Shown piece by piece: positions 26,152 to 35,211 of a stretch of 64,000 nucleotides of DNA (the stretch's first letter is position 1; the number at the start of each line of letters is the position of its first letter). The position numbers and the translations under genes were made by a program. This DNA is from Nitrospinaceae bacterium (GTDB lineage Bacteria > Nitrospinota > Nitrospinia > Nitrospinales > Nitrospinaceae). The notes under the pieces are model-generated. The model was not told the DNA's origin. It saw nothing but the letters and a program-made list of their open reading frames with translations, and ran no database searches. The stretch is from NCBI GenBank assembly GCA_029261535.1, contig JAJDBF010000070.1, positions 62,001-126,000 on the forward strand. Direction: 5' to 3'.

Positions 26152-27648
26152 TCATCCCCAGAAGGGTAAATATCCACCCCTTGGGTGGTCCGGATCAGCA
26201 ACCTTGATCCTGCCTTCAGCCAATGCAGCTTTAATTACTTGGCTCGCCTGCGCGGCATTTTTCTTCTCTATTCCAAAGCGTTGGCAAAGGGTCGCATTTT
26301 TCATTTTCTCCCCGCTCAACCATTTCAAAATAGCGTGTTGGTAGCAGGCAAGGACACGCTCTGAATGGTTCATTTCTGCAAAAGAACGCGGACCATACAA
26401 AATGACCTGTGTTGATCCCCCTCCTGCCTGAATTTTAAGAGGTGGAAGCTGGAAGACTTCTATGCTCGCCACAACTTTATCAAGCCCACTCCCCTGCTCT
26501 TCGCAAAAACCCATGCGGCGCATCAGGGAAGCCAGCATTTCATTCCGGGAGCGTGGCGGCAGGTCGATCATCCGGTCCGGTCGTATAAGCGGCTCACCAG
26601 GATTGGTTATTTCAATCCGGTCTTCAAACAGTTCGACCTGGGGACCTGCGCCCTGTATCGTCATGTCCTGATGGATCAATGCATTGGCAATGAGTTCACG
26701 TATGGCGATTTCAGGAAAAAGAGGCCGACTCTCCCTCAGCGCGGCCCCAATATGTTCGTTCACTGGTAAAAGTCCATTGATAAAGCCAACCAATCCTTCA
26801 AAGCCGGAAGCATAGCCCTTTATTCCGTCACGACGATGGGTCACGGTAGCTGATTTATTTTTTCCACCATAAGCAACAAAACGAACACTTTTTCTGGCAA
26901 GAGAGCTGTCAAACTTACCAAGGTCGGTAGCAAAAAGAATCGCTCCCAGATTGGTGATATTCCAGCGTCCACCGACATCTTTAGCAATCAACTGATCCGC
27001 TTCCAATCGTTCCAGAATACCTGTCTTTTGGTCCGGAAGATTTTGATCGGTCAGGTTGAAATATTTAGGATAATCAAGAAGCTTCAAAACCTCATCCGCG
27101 TCCAGGTAGGATTTTGCGTTTTCCTTTTCCCATCGATAGGGCCGGAGATTGTTAATCAGCTTTTGGAACAGTTCAGGGTGGTCAGAAAGTTTAGGTGTAG
27201 CACTGCCTATGCGGCAATAGGCCGTTCCAGAAAATTCGACGGGCGCGGAGGTTGCGGCTGGAATCTCCAAAATGACAATCCTGCCGTTGGGGTGCCCGAC
27301 AGTCCGAAATGAAAATGCAAGGCCGGGTTTAAGCTTTTTGGTCAGCCAGAACTGAAAGTCCTCATTACCGACTTTTTGCACATCCGGGTTGAAGGTTGTT
27401 CCGGTGACTGCATGGCTGGCATCATCAATCCCCCACAAAATGTAGGCTATCGCTTGCTCATTGATTCTGGCGGCATTTGATAAAGCCGAACTTAAAACTC
27501 CAATTAGTTTAGGGTCGGCATTGTTTTGTTTAAATTCGATACAAGTAGATTCTGCGTCCGCACTGCGCAGTTCATCAATCAGGGCAATATCGCGGCTTGG
27601 CTTTGCAAACCCGTGACTGGCAGGATTGCCTGGAATGGGTTCATTCAT
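26152..27648 (-). CDS. AlbA_2 / HATPase-type putative transcriptional regulator (COG2865-like)
   Basis: 498 residues. The N-terminal Schlafen-AlbA_2 domain (about 28-150) reads ESTCIEFKQNNADPKLIGVLSSALSNAARIN...YILWGIDDASHAVTGT and GTAYCRIGSAT. A GHKL/HATPase_c_4 region (REL IANALIHQDM, DRIEITNPGEPLIRP, MGFCEEQGSGLDKVV) and a C-terminal winged-helix part follow. Such proteins are frequent passengers in type I restriction loci; their role is unsettled (regulation or an accessory defence role). Its start overlaps hsdS by 4 bases, so it is co-translated with the HsdS specificity subunit. Confidence 0.8.
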   Translation of the reverse strand: MNEPIPGNPASHGFAKPSRDIALIDELRSADAESTCIEFKQNNADPKLIGVLSSALSNAARINEQAIAYILWGIDDASHAVTGTTFNPDVQKVGNEDFQFWLTKKLKPGLAFSFRTVGHPNGRIVILEIPAATSAPVEFSGTAYCRIGSATPKLSDHPELFQKLINNLRPYRWEKENAKSYLDADEVLKLLDYPKYFNLTDQNLPDQKTGILERLEADQLIAKDVGGRWNITNLGAILFATDLGKFDSSLARKSVRFVAYGGKNKSATVTHRRDGIKGYASGFEGLVGFINGLLPVNEHIGAALRESRPLFPEIAIRELIANALIHQDMTIQGAGPQVELFEDRIEITNPGEPLIRPDRMIDLPPRSRNEMLASLMRRMGFCEEQGSGLDKVVASIEVFQLPPLKIQAGGGSTQVILYGPRSFAEMNHSERVLACYQHAILKWLSGEKMKNATLCQRFGIEKKNAAQASQVIKAALAEGRIKVADPDHPRGGYLPFWG

Positions 27649-28853
27649 GCGACAGCCTCTTCCTTGATGGCTGTTTCAAGCTCCACCATCAGTTCACCGG
27701 AGAAGGCTTTTTGCAGGAGGGATTGTTTGAGTTCAGTAAGGGCAGTGAGTTTTTGTTGGTAGATCGCTTTGAGGCATTGAGTTGTGGCAGATATTTCGTC
27801 AAGTTCGGCGACTGCTTTTTTCTGCTCTGACAAAGGTATTTTTGGTACCAAAATGCTTCGAAGAACTTTTAAGGAAACAGTCTTTTGAGCGGTTCCAGTT
27901 GCACCGTTTTTGGCTTGCTGAAAAACACTTGGCGACATCAACAAGTAATAGAGCCAAAAACCATCAATATCGTCTCTTGGCCTTACTAAACCTATGTGCC
28001 GTTGAAAACAAAAGTCTCGTTTTTCATGAACTATCACAGGGATGCCAAACGACCCTGTCACTGTATAGAGGACATCTCCAACTCTGGGTCTTTTGTTTGG
28101 TTTTAGGTTCTGAAAATATTCTTCTGGAACCGTGAACGTATCAGAGAAATCAATTTTATTTGTCTCTTTATGGATATTTGAAATCGTGATGAATGGGATT
28201 CCAGCGGGTGATTTTGGAGGCGGCGAATGATCGCCATCAGTTATATCTGTTGCCAAATCGGAAAGCTTAACCATTTCCAACCCTTCACCCTTTTGGGTGA
28301 AGATGCCGTTTAAATAGCTTTCAAACAATTCGCGGGCGTTGGCGAGGTTCTTTTCTGCATTGGCGACCGCCACCGCGATCCCCTCAAACGCTTCATCGAG
28401 AATGGCAACAATGCGCTTTTGTTCAGGGAGGGGGGGGAGGGGGAATTGAAGACTTTCTATTTGCCCTTTATTGATTGAAGAAAAAACAGCACCTTCATTT
28501 CCAATTATTTCAGGCTGCTTTTGTAGAAGGCCGTAAAATAGGAAATCCCGGTCAATTTCATTTTTTGGGCGTATTGCGGCAAGCCCACGCCCTATACAAA
28601 TTTTTTCTGTCGCAAAATTAATAGGCCCAACCGGAGCGCGAACGGACATAAGTATATCACCGGCCTCAGCCTCCTTGGTTATCTGAGAAGTCCATTTTTG
28701 AGGAGTACAAATATATTTGGCTCCAAAATCTTTTTTGCCCTGATAAAACGGAAGTCCTTCACCGCGATCATTGTAATTCTTCCCCTCGGGAGATTGGCCT
28801 GCAATCACATCGCATATTTGACCTAAACTATATTGCTTCCATCCCTTCCTCAT
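27645..28853 (-). CDS. hsdS: Type I restriction-modification specificity subunit (HsdS)
   Basis: 402 residues from the ATG at 28851-28853, which overlaps the stop of the 83-aa gene; an upstream in-frame start at 28937 would add 28 residues inside that gene and is rejected. It has two target-recognition domains (about 1-160 and 195-355). Each is followed by a conserved helix: LPPLPEQKRIVAILDEAFEGI in the middle and IPLSEQKKAVAELDEI at the end. This is the usual half-repeat layout that reads a bipartite DNA target. It shares the operon with hsdM and hsdR. Confidence 0.9.
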   Translation of the reverse strand: MRKGWKQYSLGQICDVIAGQSPEGKNYNDRGEGLPFYQGKKDFGAKYICTPQKWTSQITKEAEAGDILMSVRAPVGPINFATEKICIGRGLAAIRPKNEIDRDFLFYGLLQKQPEIIGNEGAVFSSINKGQIESLQFPLPPLPEQKRIVAILDEAFEGIAVAVANAEKNLANARELFESYLNGIFTQKGEGLEMVKLSDLATDITDGDHSPPPKSPAGIPFITISNIHKETNKIDFSDTFTVPEEYFQNLKPNKRPRVGDVLYTVTGSFGIPVIVHEKRDFCFQRHIGLVRPRDDIDGFWLYYLLMSPSVFQQAKNGATGTAQKTVSLKVLRSILVPKIPLSEQKKAVAELDEISATTQCLKAIYQQKLTALTELKQSLLQKAFSGELMVELETAIKEEAVA

Positions 28854-29101
28854 TTCATCACCATTGAGGTTAGGGCTAAGATAGTAATCTGTAAAAAAAA
28901 GCTGAGGGCTATACACACCAACCCAAAATTCCCCCAAAACTTATAACGCTTTATTTTTACTTTTTCTTTCTCATCCACTTCCTCCGAAATAATAAAAGTT
29001 GCCCCACCCGTATCTGTTTGCCGTGGAATACCAAAGAAGAAAATTAAAACCGTTCCAATAAAACCCGATATCGGGCTTATGTATGAGAGGAAACTGATCA
29101 C
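28850..29101 (-). CDS. Small two-helix membrane protein between hsdM and hsdS
   Basis: 83 residues. The GTG start overlaps the hsdM stop (GTGA) and the stop overlaps the hsdS ATG (ATGA), so it is translationally coupled on both sides, strong evidence that it is real. Two hydrophobic segments are seen: about residues 7-24 (YISPISGFIGTVLIFFFG) and 58-78 (FGLVCIALSFFLQITILALTS). Between them is a charged loop (SEEVDEKEKVKIKRYKFW). No family is recognised. A membrane protein in this place is unusual for a type I locus. Confidence 0.7.
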   Translation of the reverse strand: MISFLSYISPISGFIGTVLIFFFGIPRQTDTGGATFIISEEVDEKEKVKIKRYKFWGNFGLVCIALSFFLQITILALTSMVMK

Positions 29102-30555
29102 AGCATCCCCCGAATACCATCAAGGATTTTCGGACTTTCCGCATCGAGGGCGGTAATTTCCGCGATGATCTCTTGCGGCTCACGCAGTGGGGCTTCCTCG
29201 GCCTTATTGGGATTTTTCACCGACAGGTCAAACGTGTCCGGGGCAATATCTGCCTCACTGACCGACCAGGATTTTTCGGACTCTGCAAAGCTTGTTTGCA
29301 GTTCGACAAATTCTTTCAGGTCATCGTCATTAAGTGCGTTGGTTTTGCCCAGATTGCGACCCGGATCAAGTTGGTAATACCAAACCTTGCGCGTTGGTGC
29401 GCCTTTCTCGAAAAACAGCACGACAGTTTTCACCCCGGCTCCCAGGAACGTACCGCCCGGACAATCCAAAACGGTGTGAAGGTTGCAACTTTCCAACAGT
29501 TCCTGACGCAGTGCTTTTGATGCATTATCGGAATTCGATAAAAAGGTGTTTTTTATCACCACCGCCCCCCTACCCCCGGCTTTCAAGTGCTTGATGAAAT
29601 GTTGCAGGAACAGGAAGGCCGTCTCGCCAGTCTTGATCGGAAAGTTTTGTTGCACCTCTTTGCGCTCTTTGCCGCCAAAGGGTGGGTTGGCGAGGATTAC
29701 ATCGAAGCGGTCCTTTTCCTGTATGTCGGCAAGGTTCTCCGTTAGCGAGTTGGTGTGGATGATATTGGGTGTATCAATCCCGTGCAGGATCATGTTCATG
29801 ATCGCGATCACGTAGGCGAGGCTCTTTTTCTCCTTGCCATAGAAAGTCTTGGTTTGCAGTTGTTGAAGCTGGCTGGTGGTCAGATCACCCTTTCTTATGT
29901 AGTCATAAGACTCGCACAGGAACCCGGCGGAACCAACCGCACCGTCATAAATGCGTTCGCCAATCTTGGGCTTTGTTATTTGAACCATGGCGCGGATAAG
30001 CGGACGTGGCGTGTAATATTCCCCGCCGTTGCGCCCGGCATTGCCCATGTTTTTGATTTTGGCTTCGTACAGATGGGATAGCTCGTGCTTTTCCTTTTGC
30101 GAGCGAAAACGCAGAGCGTTCATTAGTTCCAGGGCATCCCGCAAGCTATAGCCGCTCTGAAACTTGCTTTTGATCTCACCGAAGATTTCCCCAATTTTAT
30201 ATTCAATCGTATCGGGACCGGTCGCACGTTGTTTGAAACCTTTCAGGTAGGGGAAAAGCTTTTCATCTACATATTGAATCAGATCATCGCCGGTCAGTGC
30301 TTTGTCGTGGTCAAAAGAGCCATCCGCTTTCTTTGGCGCGGCCCAGCTCGACCAATGGTGAGCATCATCAACGATAAATTCATAAGTTTTCCCAACCAGT
30401 TCGGCCTTCTTGGTGCGCTCCTGCTCAAGGTCGTCCAGGTATTTCAGGAACAGCATCCATGACGTTTGCTCGGTGTAGTCCAGTTCCGTTGTACAGCCCG
30501 CCTCTTTCCGGAGCACGTCATCGATATTCTTAAAAGTTTGCTCGAACATTGGCAT
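29098..30555 (-). CDS. hsdM: Type I DNA methyltransferase (HsdM)
   Basis: 485 residues. There is an N-terminal HsdM_N helical domain (MFEQTFKNIDDVLRKEAGCTTELDYTEQTSWMLFLKYLDDLE). The catalytic domain has YTPRPLIRAMV, a SAM-binding motif GAVGSAGFL and the N6-adenine motif NPPF in FDVILANPPFGGKE. It modifies adenines at sites chosen by HsdS. First gene of the restriction operon; an in-frame start three codons downstream (MFEQ) is possible. Confidence 0.93.
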   Translation of the reverse strand: MPMFEQTFKNIDDVLRKEAGCTTELDYTEQTSWMLFLKYLDDLEQERTKKAELVGKTYEFIVDDAHHWSSWAAPKKADGSFDHDKALTGDDLIQYVDEKLFPYLKGFKQRATGPDTIEYKIGEIFGEIKSKFQSGYSLRDALELMNALRFRSQKEKHELSHLYEAKIKNMGNAGRNGGEYYTPRPLIRAMVQITKPKIGERIYDGAVGSAGFLCESYDYIRKGDLTTSQLQQLQTKTFYGKEKKSLAYVIAIMNMILHGIDTPNIIHTNSLTENLADIQEKDRFDVILANPPFGGKERKEVQQNFPIKTGETAFLFLQHFIKHLKAGGRGAVVIKNTFLSNSDNASKALRQELLESCNLHTVLDCPGGTFLGAGVKTVVLFFEKGAPTRKVWYYQLDPGRNLGKTNALNDDDLKEFVELQTSFAESEKSWSVSEADIAPDTFDLSVKNPNKAEEAPLREPQEIIAEITALDAESPKILDGIRGML

Positions 30556-30791
30556 TTAATGGGTTCCTTGGCCTCATGGGTTTGAACTGCGCTGATGTTA
30601 TCCCAAGGTCAAATGAATGACAAGACGACACTTGGCTTTCTTCGATGGCCTGCGATAGACGACTCTGATAGACAAGAGGAGCCCCTGCTCATCACAGTAT
30701 GTGCAGGTTAGTTGTTTTAACGAGTAGCGATATCTATGCCAAGGGTACTTGGTGAACGGTGACCAACACTGGGGTTCGATTCATGCGCTAT

Positions 30792-31313
30792 TTAGCCGTC
30801 TTTATTATTTTTTGGTCCTGTGTTGTATCTGGTTTTTGAAAATTCACACTCCGCTTGATAAAATTGCGTTGGGCAAGGTGGGGTTTTAAAAATATTCTTT
30901 GAGGGTATCCCTTTTTCAATGCCCAAAAGTTCATTCCAGCGTTCACTGATCGCCGTTTTAACTTTTGGAGTCTCGTCTTCCAGGAGTTTTTTTAATCGCT
31001 CTCCTTCGACCGGGACAAAACCGTGATCCAAAAGTTCTTCCATTACACATAATTCAGCTTTTTCATCGAGCTGTTCAATTTCAGCCTCACTGAGCTCCAG
31101 GCCAAGACCACCATATCGGTTAAAAAAAAGCCCACCAAGGGGGATTTCCAAACCCTCCGGCACGTTTATTTTTCTAAACCGATGAGTTTCTGCCAGCTCA
31201 ATGACCCACTCGTCATACATAGCCCAAAACTCCTCATCCGTTAAATTTTCCAAGGAATCATCTGGCCTTGTTTGTTTTTCCAAACACTCAACGCGAGACT
31301 GAAATTTCTTCAT
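30792..31313 (-). CDS. Hypothetical protein of the integrative element
   Basis: 173 residues, acidic and soluble, with no signal peptide. The N-terminus (MKKFQSRVECLEKQTRPDDSLENLTDEEFWAMYDEWV) looks coiled then helical. The C-terminus is KTRYNTGPKNNKDG. No family recognised. Its ATG overlaps the stop of the DUF5681-like gene by 4 bases, so it belongs to the P4-like operon and is its last gene; phage-island accessory role is inferred. Confidence 0.6.
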   Translation of the reverse strand: MKKFQSRVECLEKQTRPDDSLENLTDEEFWAMYDEWVIELAETHRFRKINVPEGLEIPLGGLFFNRYGGLGLELSEAEIEQLDEKAELCVMEELLDHGFVPVEGERLKKLLEDETPKVKTAISERWNELLGIEKGIPSKNIFKTPPCPTQFYQAECEFSKTRYNTGPKNNKDG

Positions 31314-31744
31314 CGCTTTGATTTCTCCAATTCAGCAATCCGCTTTTCAAGTTCAACGGTCTCCAGAACCTTTCGATACCCCTCGATGGTGGCTGACAAT
31401 GCTTGCGCCTCCGTTGGAGTAATGCTCCCCTCAGCAACCGCATTGGTTATTTTTGCCATCACCTGAACAACATCTTCCGGTTTTTTGATTGCCGGGAGAG
31501 CAAGGCTCACGAGCCGGTCTTTTCTCGGTGCCACTACCCGATCAAGAATGATACGTGCGGCTACCAGGTCGCCCTCTTTGGCAGTTTCAATCACCTTACG
31601 GGTGATGGCCTCCGCTTCCTTATCCATGATGGATTCCAAAACCAGCGTGGCCCGATTTCGTGATCCTTGAGGCCGTCCTTTCGGGTTCCCTGAACGCCCA
31701 GACTTAAACTTTGTATCCTGTTTTTTCCCTGTTTTAACAGACAT
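31310..31744 (-). CDS. DUF5681-like protein
   Basis: 144 residues. The N-terminal KFKSGRSGNPKGRPQGSRNRATLVLESIMDKEAEAITRKVIETAKEGDLVAARIILDRVVAPRKDR is the DUF5681 pattern (SGNPKGRPxGSRN). Such proteins are common in phages and integrative elements, sometimes in the place of a small terminase-like gene. The C-terminus is a coiled coil (TVELEKRIAELEKSKR). Directly downstream of the 174-aa gene with no gap; function unproven. Confidence 0.7.
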   Translation of the reverse strand: MSVKTGKKQDTKFKSGRSGNPKGRPQGSRNRATLVLESIMDKEAEAITRKVIETAKEGDLVAARIILDRVVAPRKDRLVSLALPAIKKPEDVVQVMAKITNAVAEGSITPTEAQALSATIEGYRKVLETVELEKRIAELEKSKR

Positions 31745-32269
31745 TCACAATTCCCCTTTCTGCGCGTGTCCCCTCATTGATTGTTCGGAGGTCAACTGAC
31801 CGCCAAGAATTAATTTTGCCTCAAGCAAGACTTTGGCTTGATCCCTACTCAGTCCCTTGCAAGTGGCAATATCCTGCTCCGTGAAGAAAGGGTGGTCATC
31901 CGGCACGATTACACCTCGGTCTCTCGCAAAGTAGACCGCCTTGCCAAGAACAGTCGAATAGATTTGCACGTACCCCCGCTTCCGGTAATCCTCAGCCGCT
32001 TGCCGTGCTTGCAGTACGTTTCGAATCCGGAAAATGTAATCCGTTGCTTCACCTTCGGCCTTTTCCTTGGTGGCTCCATTGTCGTTGGCCCACCCCACAT
32101 AATCTAACCAGATTTGACGCTCAACCTCGGTTAGATGTTCGTGCAGAGGTGTGAGATTTTGAGCCAGACTCCCTGCATTTAAATCAATCAAATCAATTAA
32201 ACAATGGTCAGAGGGGTTTGATTGATTTAATTGTAGAGTTGAGTCAACTAAATAATCACGCCACCCCAT
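31745..32269 (-). CDS. Hypothetical protein of the integrative element
   Basis: 174 residues from the ATG at 32267-32269, with GGAAG just upstream; a longer in-frame start at 32287 overlaps the upstream gene more. It is soluble and mostly helical (HLTEVERQIWLDYVGWANDNGATKEKAEGEATDYIFRIRNVLQARQAAEDYRKRG). No domain is recognised. It overlaps the DUF3987 gene by 14 bases and abuts the DUF5681-like gene, so it is part of the same operon. Confidence 0.6.
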   Translation of the reverse strand: MGWRDYLVDSTLQLNQSNPSDHCLIDLIDLNAGSLAQNLTPLHEHLTEVERQIWLDYVGWANDNGATKEKAEGEATDYIFRIRNVLQARQAAEDYRKRGYVQIYSTVLGKAVYFARDRGVIVPDDHPFFTEQDIATCKGLSRDQAKVLLEAKLILGGQLTSEQSMRGHAQKGEL

Positions 32270-33821
32270 AGCAACTTCCTTCCTCAAAAACCTTCGGATT
32301 CACCTTGTGGACAATAGAAGGTCGACCTTGTCCCTTTCTGACCGAGGCCGGATCAGACAGAAAATTATGATCCTGCAATAATACGAGAGACTCAATCAGT
32401 CGCTCTACGGTAGGAAAACTCCCCCGCAATGCCGAATGACACTCGCCTCGCGTAAAACTTTCTTCCCCCTGCTCGATGATCCAATCCAGTACCCGCTGGG
32501 CACCCCCGTTTCCTTTGTCTGCCGCCGTTCGTGACAAAGCTATTTGGGCATGAGGGATCAGGGCTTCTGCAAGATCAAGAGCCGCCTCCATCTCGCTCAA
32601 CCCAATTTCAAATGATCCTGCGCCGTACAGGACAACATGGAACAGGCCCGCAATTCTCAAAGCCGCACCGGGCAATTTCCCGGTCCAATCTTGAATAGGT
32701 TCGTACTCTCCACTTGGACCTTGATTGCGTTCAATAAACTCTTGGAATGTCTGAAAGCATTCCAGCGCACCGGGTGAAAGTGTGAGGATAAAGGGATGAT
32801 CTTTGCCGTCTTGAGTAGGCTGGATTTCAAGTAACTGGAATATCCCGGCCCGATATGCACTTTTAACTGTGTCCGGTACCGGGAAATTCTGTCTTACGTT
32901 ACGCTGACCAATATTTGATTCAGGAATCACATACAGAAAACGGGCAAGAGCACCGAGTCCACGGAATCGCTTTTTAGAGCCTTGCCCCATGTCACTGAGT
33001 ATTTGTGGTTGGACCGCCAGCCCCAGAGTTAAAGCGGGTTTGTCCAGGTAAGCTGATCGACCCGCCCGGTCCACTCTGACCGCGCCACCAGCATGAGCCT
33101 TGAGGAAAATATCAATGTTTGCTTGTCCGTTCGAGTAAAGCCCCGCAAGAATTTCAAAAATCCCGCCTTCATCTGACAAGAGAGACATTTTTTCATCATG
33201 CTCAACCAGAAGCCCCTGCAATCGTTCGGGGGTTACGTCTGCCGTCCATAACTGAGGAGTCCTGATTTCATCAGGCATATTTTTACGAAGCTCGGCTACC
33301 TCCTCGATAATTCTTTGTCGATCATGCGGGTCTTCTTTTTTTGCCGCATCTAACTCCAGCTTGTCGATTCGCTTTTGTGTCACCATGCGCGTAGCCGTTC
33401 GTTTTGATATTTCATCTTTAGTTTTTTCCGCTTGTTCACACTCCCACTCAAGTAAAGGGGCCGTCATTGCAGAAGTCACCGCCGATTTTCTGGAGGCCGG
33501 AGGCATTACCGTTAGCGTCCACAGGCAAAGCGGTTCGGAGTAATCAATCCCAAAGGGGGAAACCTCGAACTTCTTTTGAACGCAAGTGGCCACCACCGAG
33601 AGGCCCATCATGACCGCCATCGCCGGAGGTGTTTGGGTGCTTTTGCTCACGGCTTGCACGTACTCACCCAGCCAGCCGGGGAGGAGGTCTACCCTGATCT
33701 CTGGAGTTTGAATCACCCCCAGAGGAGACGGGTCATCCCATTCGCAATCCGTGTTTGTCGCGAAAACCGGCACCGCAGAATCCATGACAATATTTGACGC
33801 GCCCACCCCGTTATTCTGCAT
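32256..33821 (-). CDS. DUF3987 (YfjI-like) protein
   Basis: 521 residues. The region from about residue 45 (LPGWLGEYVQAVSKSTQTPPAMAVMMGLSVVATCVQKKFEVSPFG...EPLCLWTLTVMPPASRKS) is characteristic of DUF3987. The family has a degenerate RecA/primase-helicase-like core, seen here in LLSDEGGIFEIL and PALTLGLAVQPQILSDMG. It is found next to primases in P4-like islands and may aid their replication. It overlaps the upstream Toprim primase gene by 11 bases. Confidence 0.8.
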   Translation of the reverse strand: MQNNGVGASNIVMDSAVPVFATNTDCEWDDPSPLGVIQTPEIRVDLLPGWLGEYVQAVSKSTQTPPAMAVMMGLSVVATCVQKKFEVSPFGIDYSEPLCLWTLTVMPPASRKSAVTSAMTAPLLEWECEQAEKTKDEISKRTATRMVTQKRIDKLELDAAKKEDPHDRQRIIEEVAELRKNMPDEIRTPQLWTADVTPERLQGLLVEHDEKMSLLSDEGGIFEILAGLYSNGQANIDIFLKAHAGGAVRVDRAGRSAYLDKPALTLGLAVQPQILSDMGQGSKKRFRGLGALARFLYVIPESNIGQRNVRQNFPVPDTVKSAYRAGIFQLLEIQPTQDGKDHPFILTLSPGALECFQTFQEFIERNQGPSGEYEPIQDWTGKLPGAALRIAGLFHVVLYGAGSFEIGLSEMEAALDLAEALIPHAQIALSRTAADKGNGGAQRVLDWIIEQGEESFTRGECHSALRGSFPTVERLIESLVLLQDHNFLSDPASVRKGQGRPSIVHKVNPKVFEEGSCYGVA

Positions 33822-34842
33822 GAGCCACCGCCTTGTTTGCGTTCAGTGCGTCCAACCAATCAACTCCCTTTTCACCTTCAGGAATGGCTATCGGCGGAAC
33901 TGCAAACCGGACCGCTCGCCCTTCTTTCAGCAATCGTTCTGCAAGCCGCTCTCCGGCCCCCTGTCCAGCCCCGCTTAAATCCTTGTCCACGGCAATCAAT
34001 ATGTCCCGTGCAAACTCCAGAAGCTTTACGCGCTCCAGCAAAACCGCATTACCACAAGCCCAAACGGGCTGACCATTTGTTAATTCATGAACGGCTAAGG
34101 CAGTCTCGATGCCTTCAGCCAAGATAAGCGGAGTATCGGGTTGGTGAGGGAAAAGTTGAATTGCGGAGCCACTTATTGAATCAACGCACTTCCATATTTT
34201 CCGGGGACGTTCAACAGAAGCCTTGAGTGGTTCGTTCGGGTCGAGGTAGGTAACATGCAATCCGACAAATTCACCGTCACGCATAAAGCAAGCTACCATG
34301 GTAGGAAACACGCCCTCTCGCCGACCATCGGCATTGATCGAACGGAGTTCGGGGTGTAGCCGGATTGCTTCAGGAATAGGAACACTCAAATCCCGCTTTT
34401 CCAAATAACGCCGAACAGTTCCATCGTCTTGAATCGTTTCAGACCAAATACGAGATAACCATTCACGCTCTTGGCTCCAGTCTTTCGGTTTTGGTGCTTG
34501 GTAGGGAGGTTTTTGTATTTGCTTGAAAGGGCTTGTCGCCTCGCCAGTCAAGCCAAGGTATTCCCCGATCAATTCCAGTGTTTGTGGGAAGGTCCAGCCG
34601 TTGATCCACTGCAAAACGGCGATACCATCCGGGAATGATCCGCATGAATTGCAAATGCCGCCACCAGTTTCCGCCGCGTCTGCAAACAATCGAAAACCGT
34701 CACGCCCGCCGTGGGCAGGGCAAGGGACGTGCCGCCCAGGGCGTTCGACTGCCGGGGCCAACTCTACGGCCAATGCGGGCAGGATTGACAGCCACTGACC
34801 TGTTGCGTGTTGCTTTATAATCTGCGCGTCTAAACTTTTCAT
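33811..34842 (-). CDS. P4-type primase: Zn-finger and Toprim domains
   Basis: 343 residues. The N-terminus carries a zinc ribbon like those of P4-family primases (CPAHGGRDGFRLFADAAETGGGICNSCGSFPDGIAVLQWING, about residues 42-82). A Toprim domain lies at about 225-330 (LILAEGIETALAV with the catalytic Glu; ILIAVDKDLSGAGQGAGERLAERL with the DxD). It probably primes replication of the excised element. No helicase domain is fused, unlike P4 alpha; the DUF3987 protein next to it may serve instead. It overlaps the AlpA gene by 4 bases (ATGA). Confidence 0.85.
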   Translation of the reverse strand: MKSLDAQIIKQHATGQWLSILPALAVELAPAVERPGRHVPCPAHGGRDGFRLFADAAETGGGICNSCGSFPDGIAVLQWINGWTFPQTLELIGEYLGLTGEATSPFKQIQKPPYQAPKPKDWSQEREWLSRIWSETIQDDGTVRRYLEKRDLSVPIPEAIRLHPELRSINADGRREGVFPTMVACFMRDGEFVGLHVTYLDPNEPLKASVERPRKIWKCVDSISGSAIQLFPHQPDTPLILAEGIETALAVHELTNGQPVWACGNAVLLERVKLLEFARDILIAVDKDLSGAGQGAGERLAERLLKEGRAVRFAVPPIAIPEGEKGVDWLDALNANKAVAHAE

Positions 34843-35036
34843 GCGTTACCGCCATCAACGCCGACCACGCGAGGTCTAGATTCTAGCCAATCTTCAATTT
34901 CATCTTTCCTCCAGCCGACGCTGTTAGCCCCCAATTGGACGCGGCTTGGGAATTTCCCAGCGTTCTCCATCCGCCATCTGGTGACGCGACTTAAAGCTGT
35001 CATTCTCTTAACCTCAGGTTCTCGCAAAATCTCCAT
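34839..35036 (-). CDS. AlpA-family regulator / excisionase-like protein
   Basis: 65 residues from the ATG at 35034-35036 with GAGGA upstream; an in-frame start at 35081 is less likely. The sequence MEILREPEVKRMTALSRVTRWRMENAGKFPSRVQLGANSVGWRKDEIEDWLESR is a textbook AlpA/MerR-like helix-turn-helix (V..MT.LSR.T..R...G.FP..V.LG...VGW...EI..WL). AlpA proteins control excision and replication genes of P4-like islands. First gene of the replication operon. Confidence 0.85.
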   Translation of the reverse strand: MEILREPEVKRMTALSRVTRWRMENAGKFPSRVQLGANSVGWRKDEIEDWLESRPRVVGVDGGNA

Positions 35037-35211
35037 TTTTTTCCTCAAGAAATTGAGTGAAGTATTCAAGCGGCTTCCCACTTGTTCATGAGGCTAAGAT
35101 ATTCGCTTTGCTTTGGAGTGTCAGGGACGTTATGAAATTTATTTTATTTCTATAATGTCCCCAAACGGAGAGAGGGGGGGGAGTTATTGGCGGGATTGAG
35201 AGAAGGCCTTT

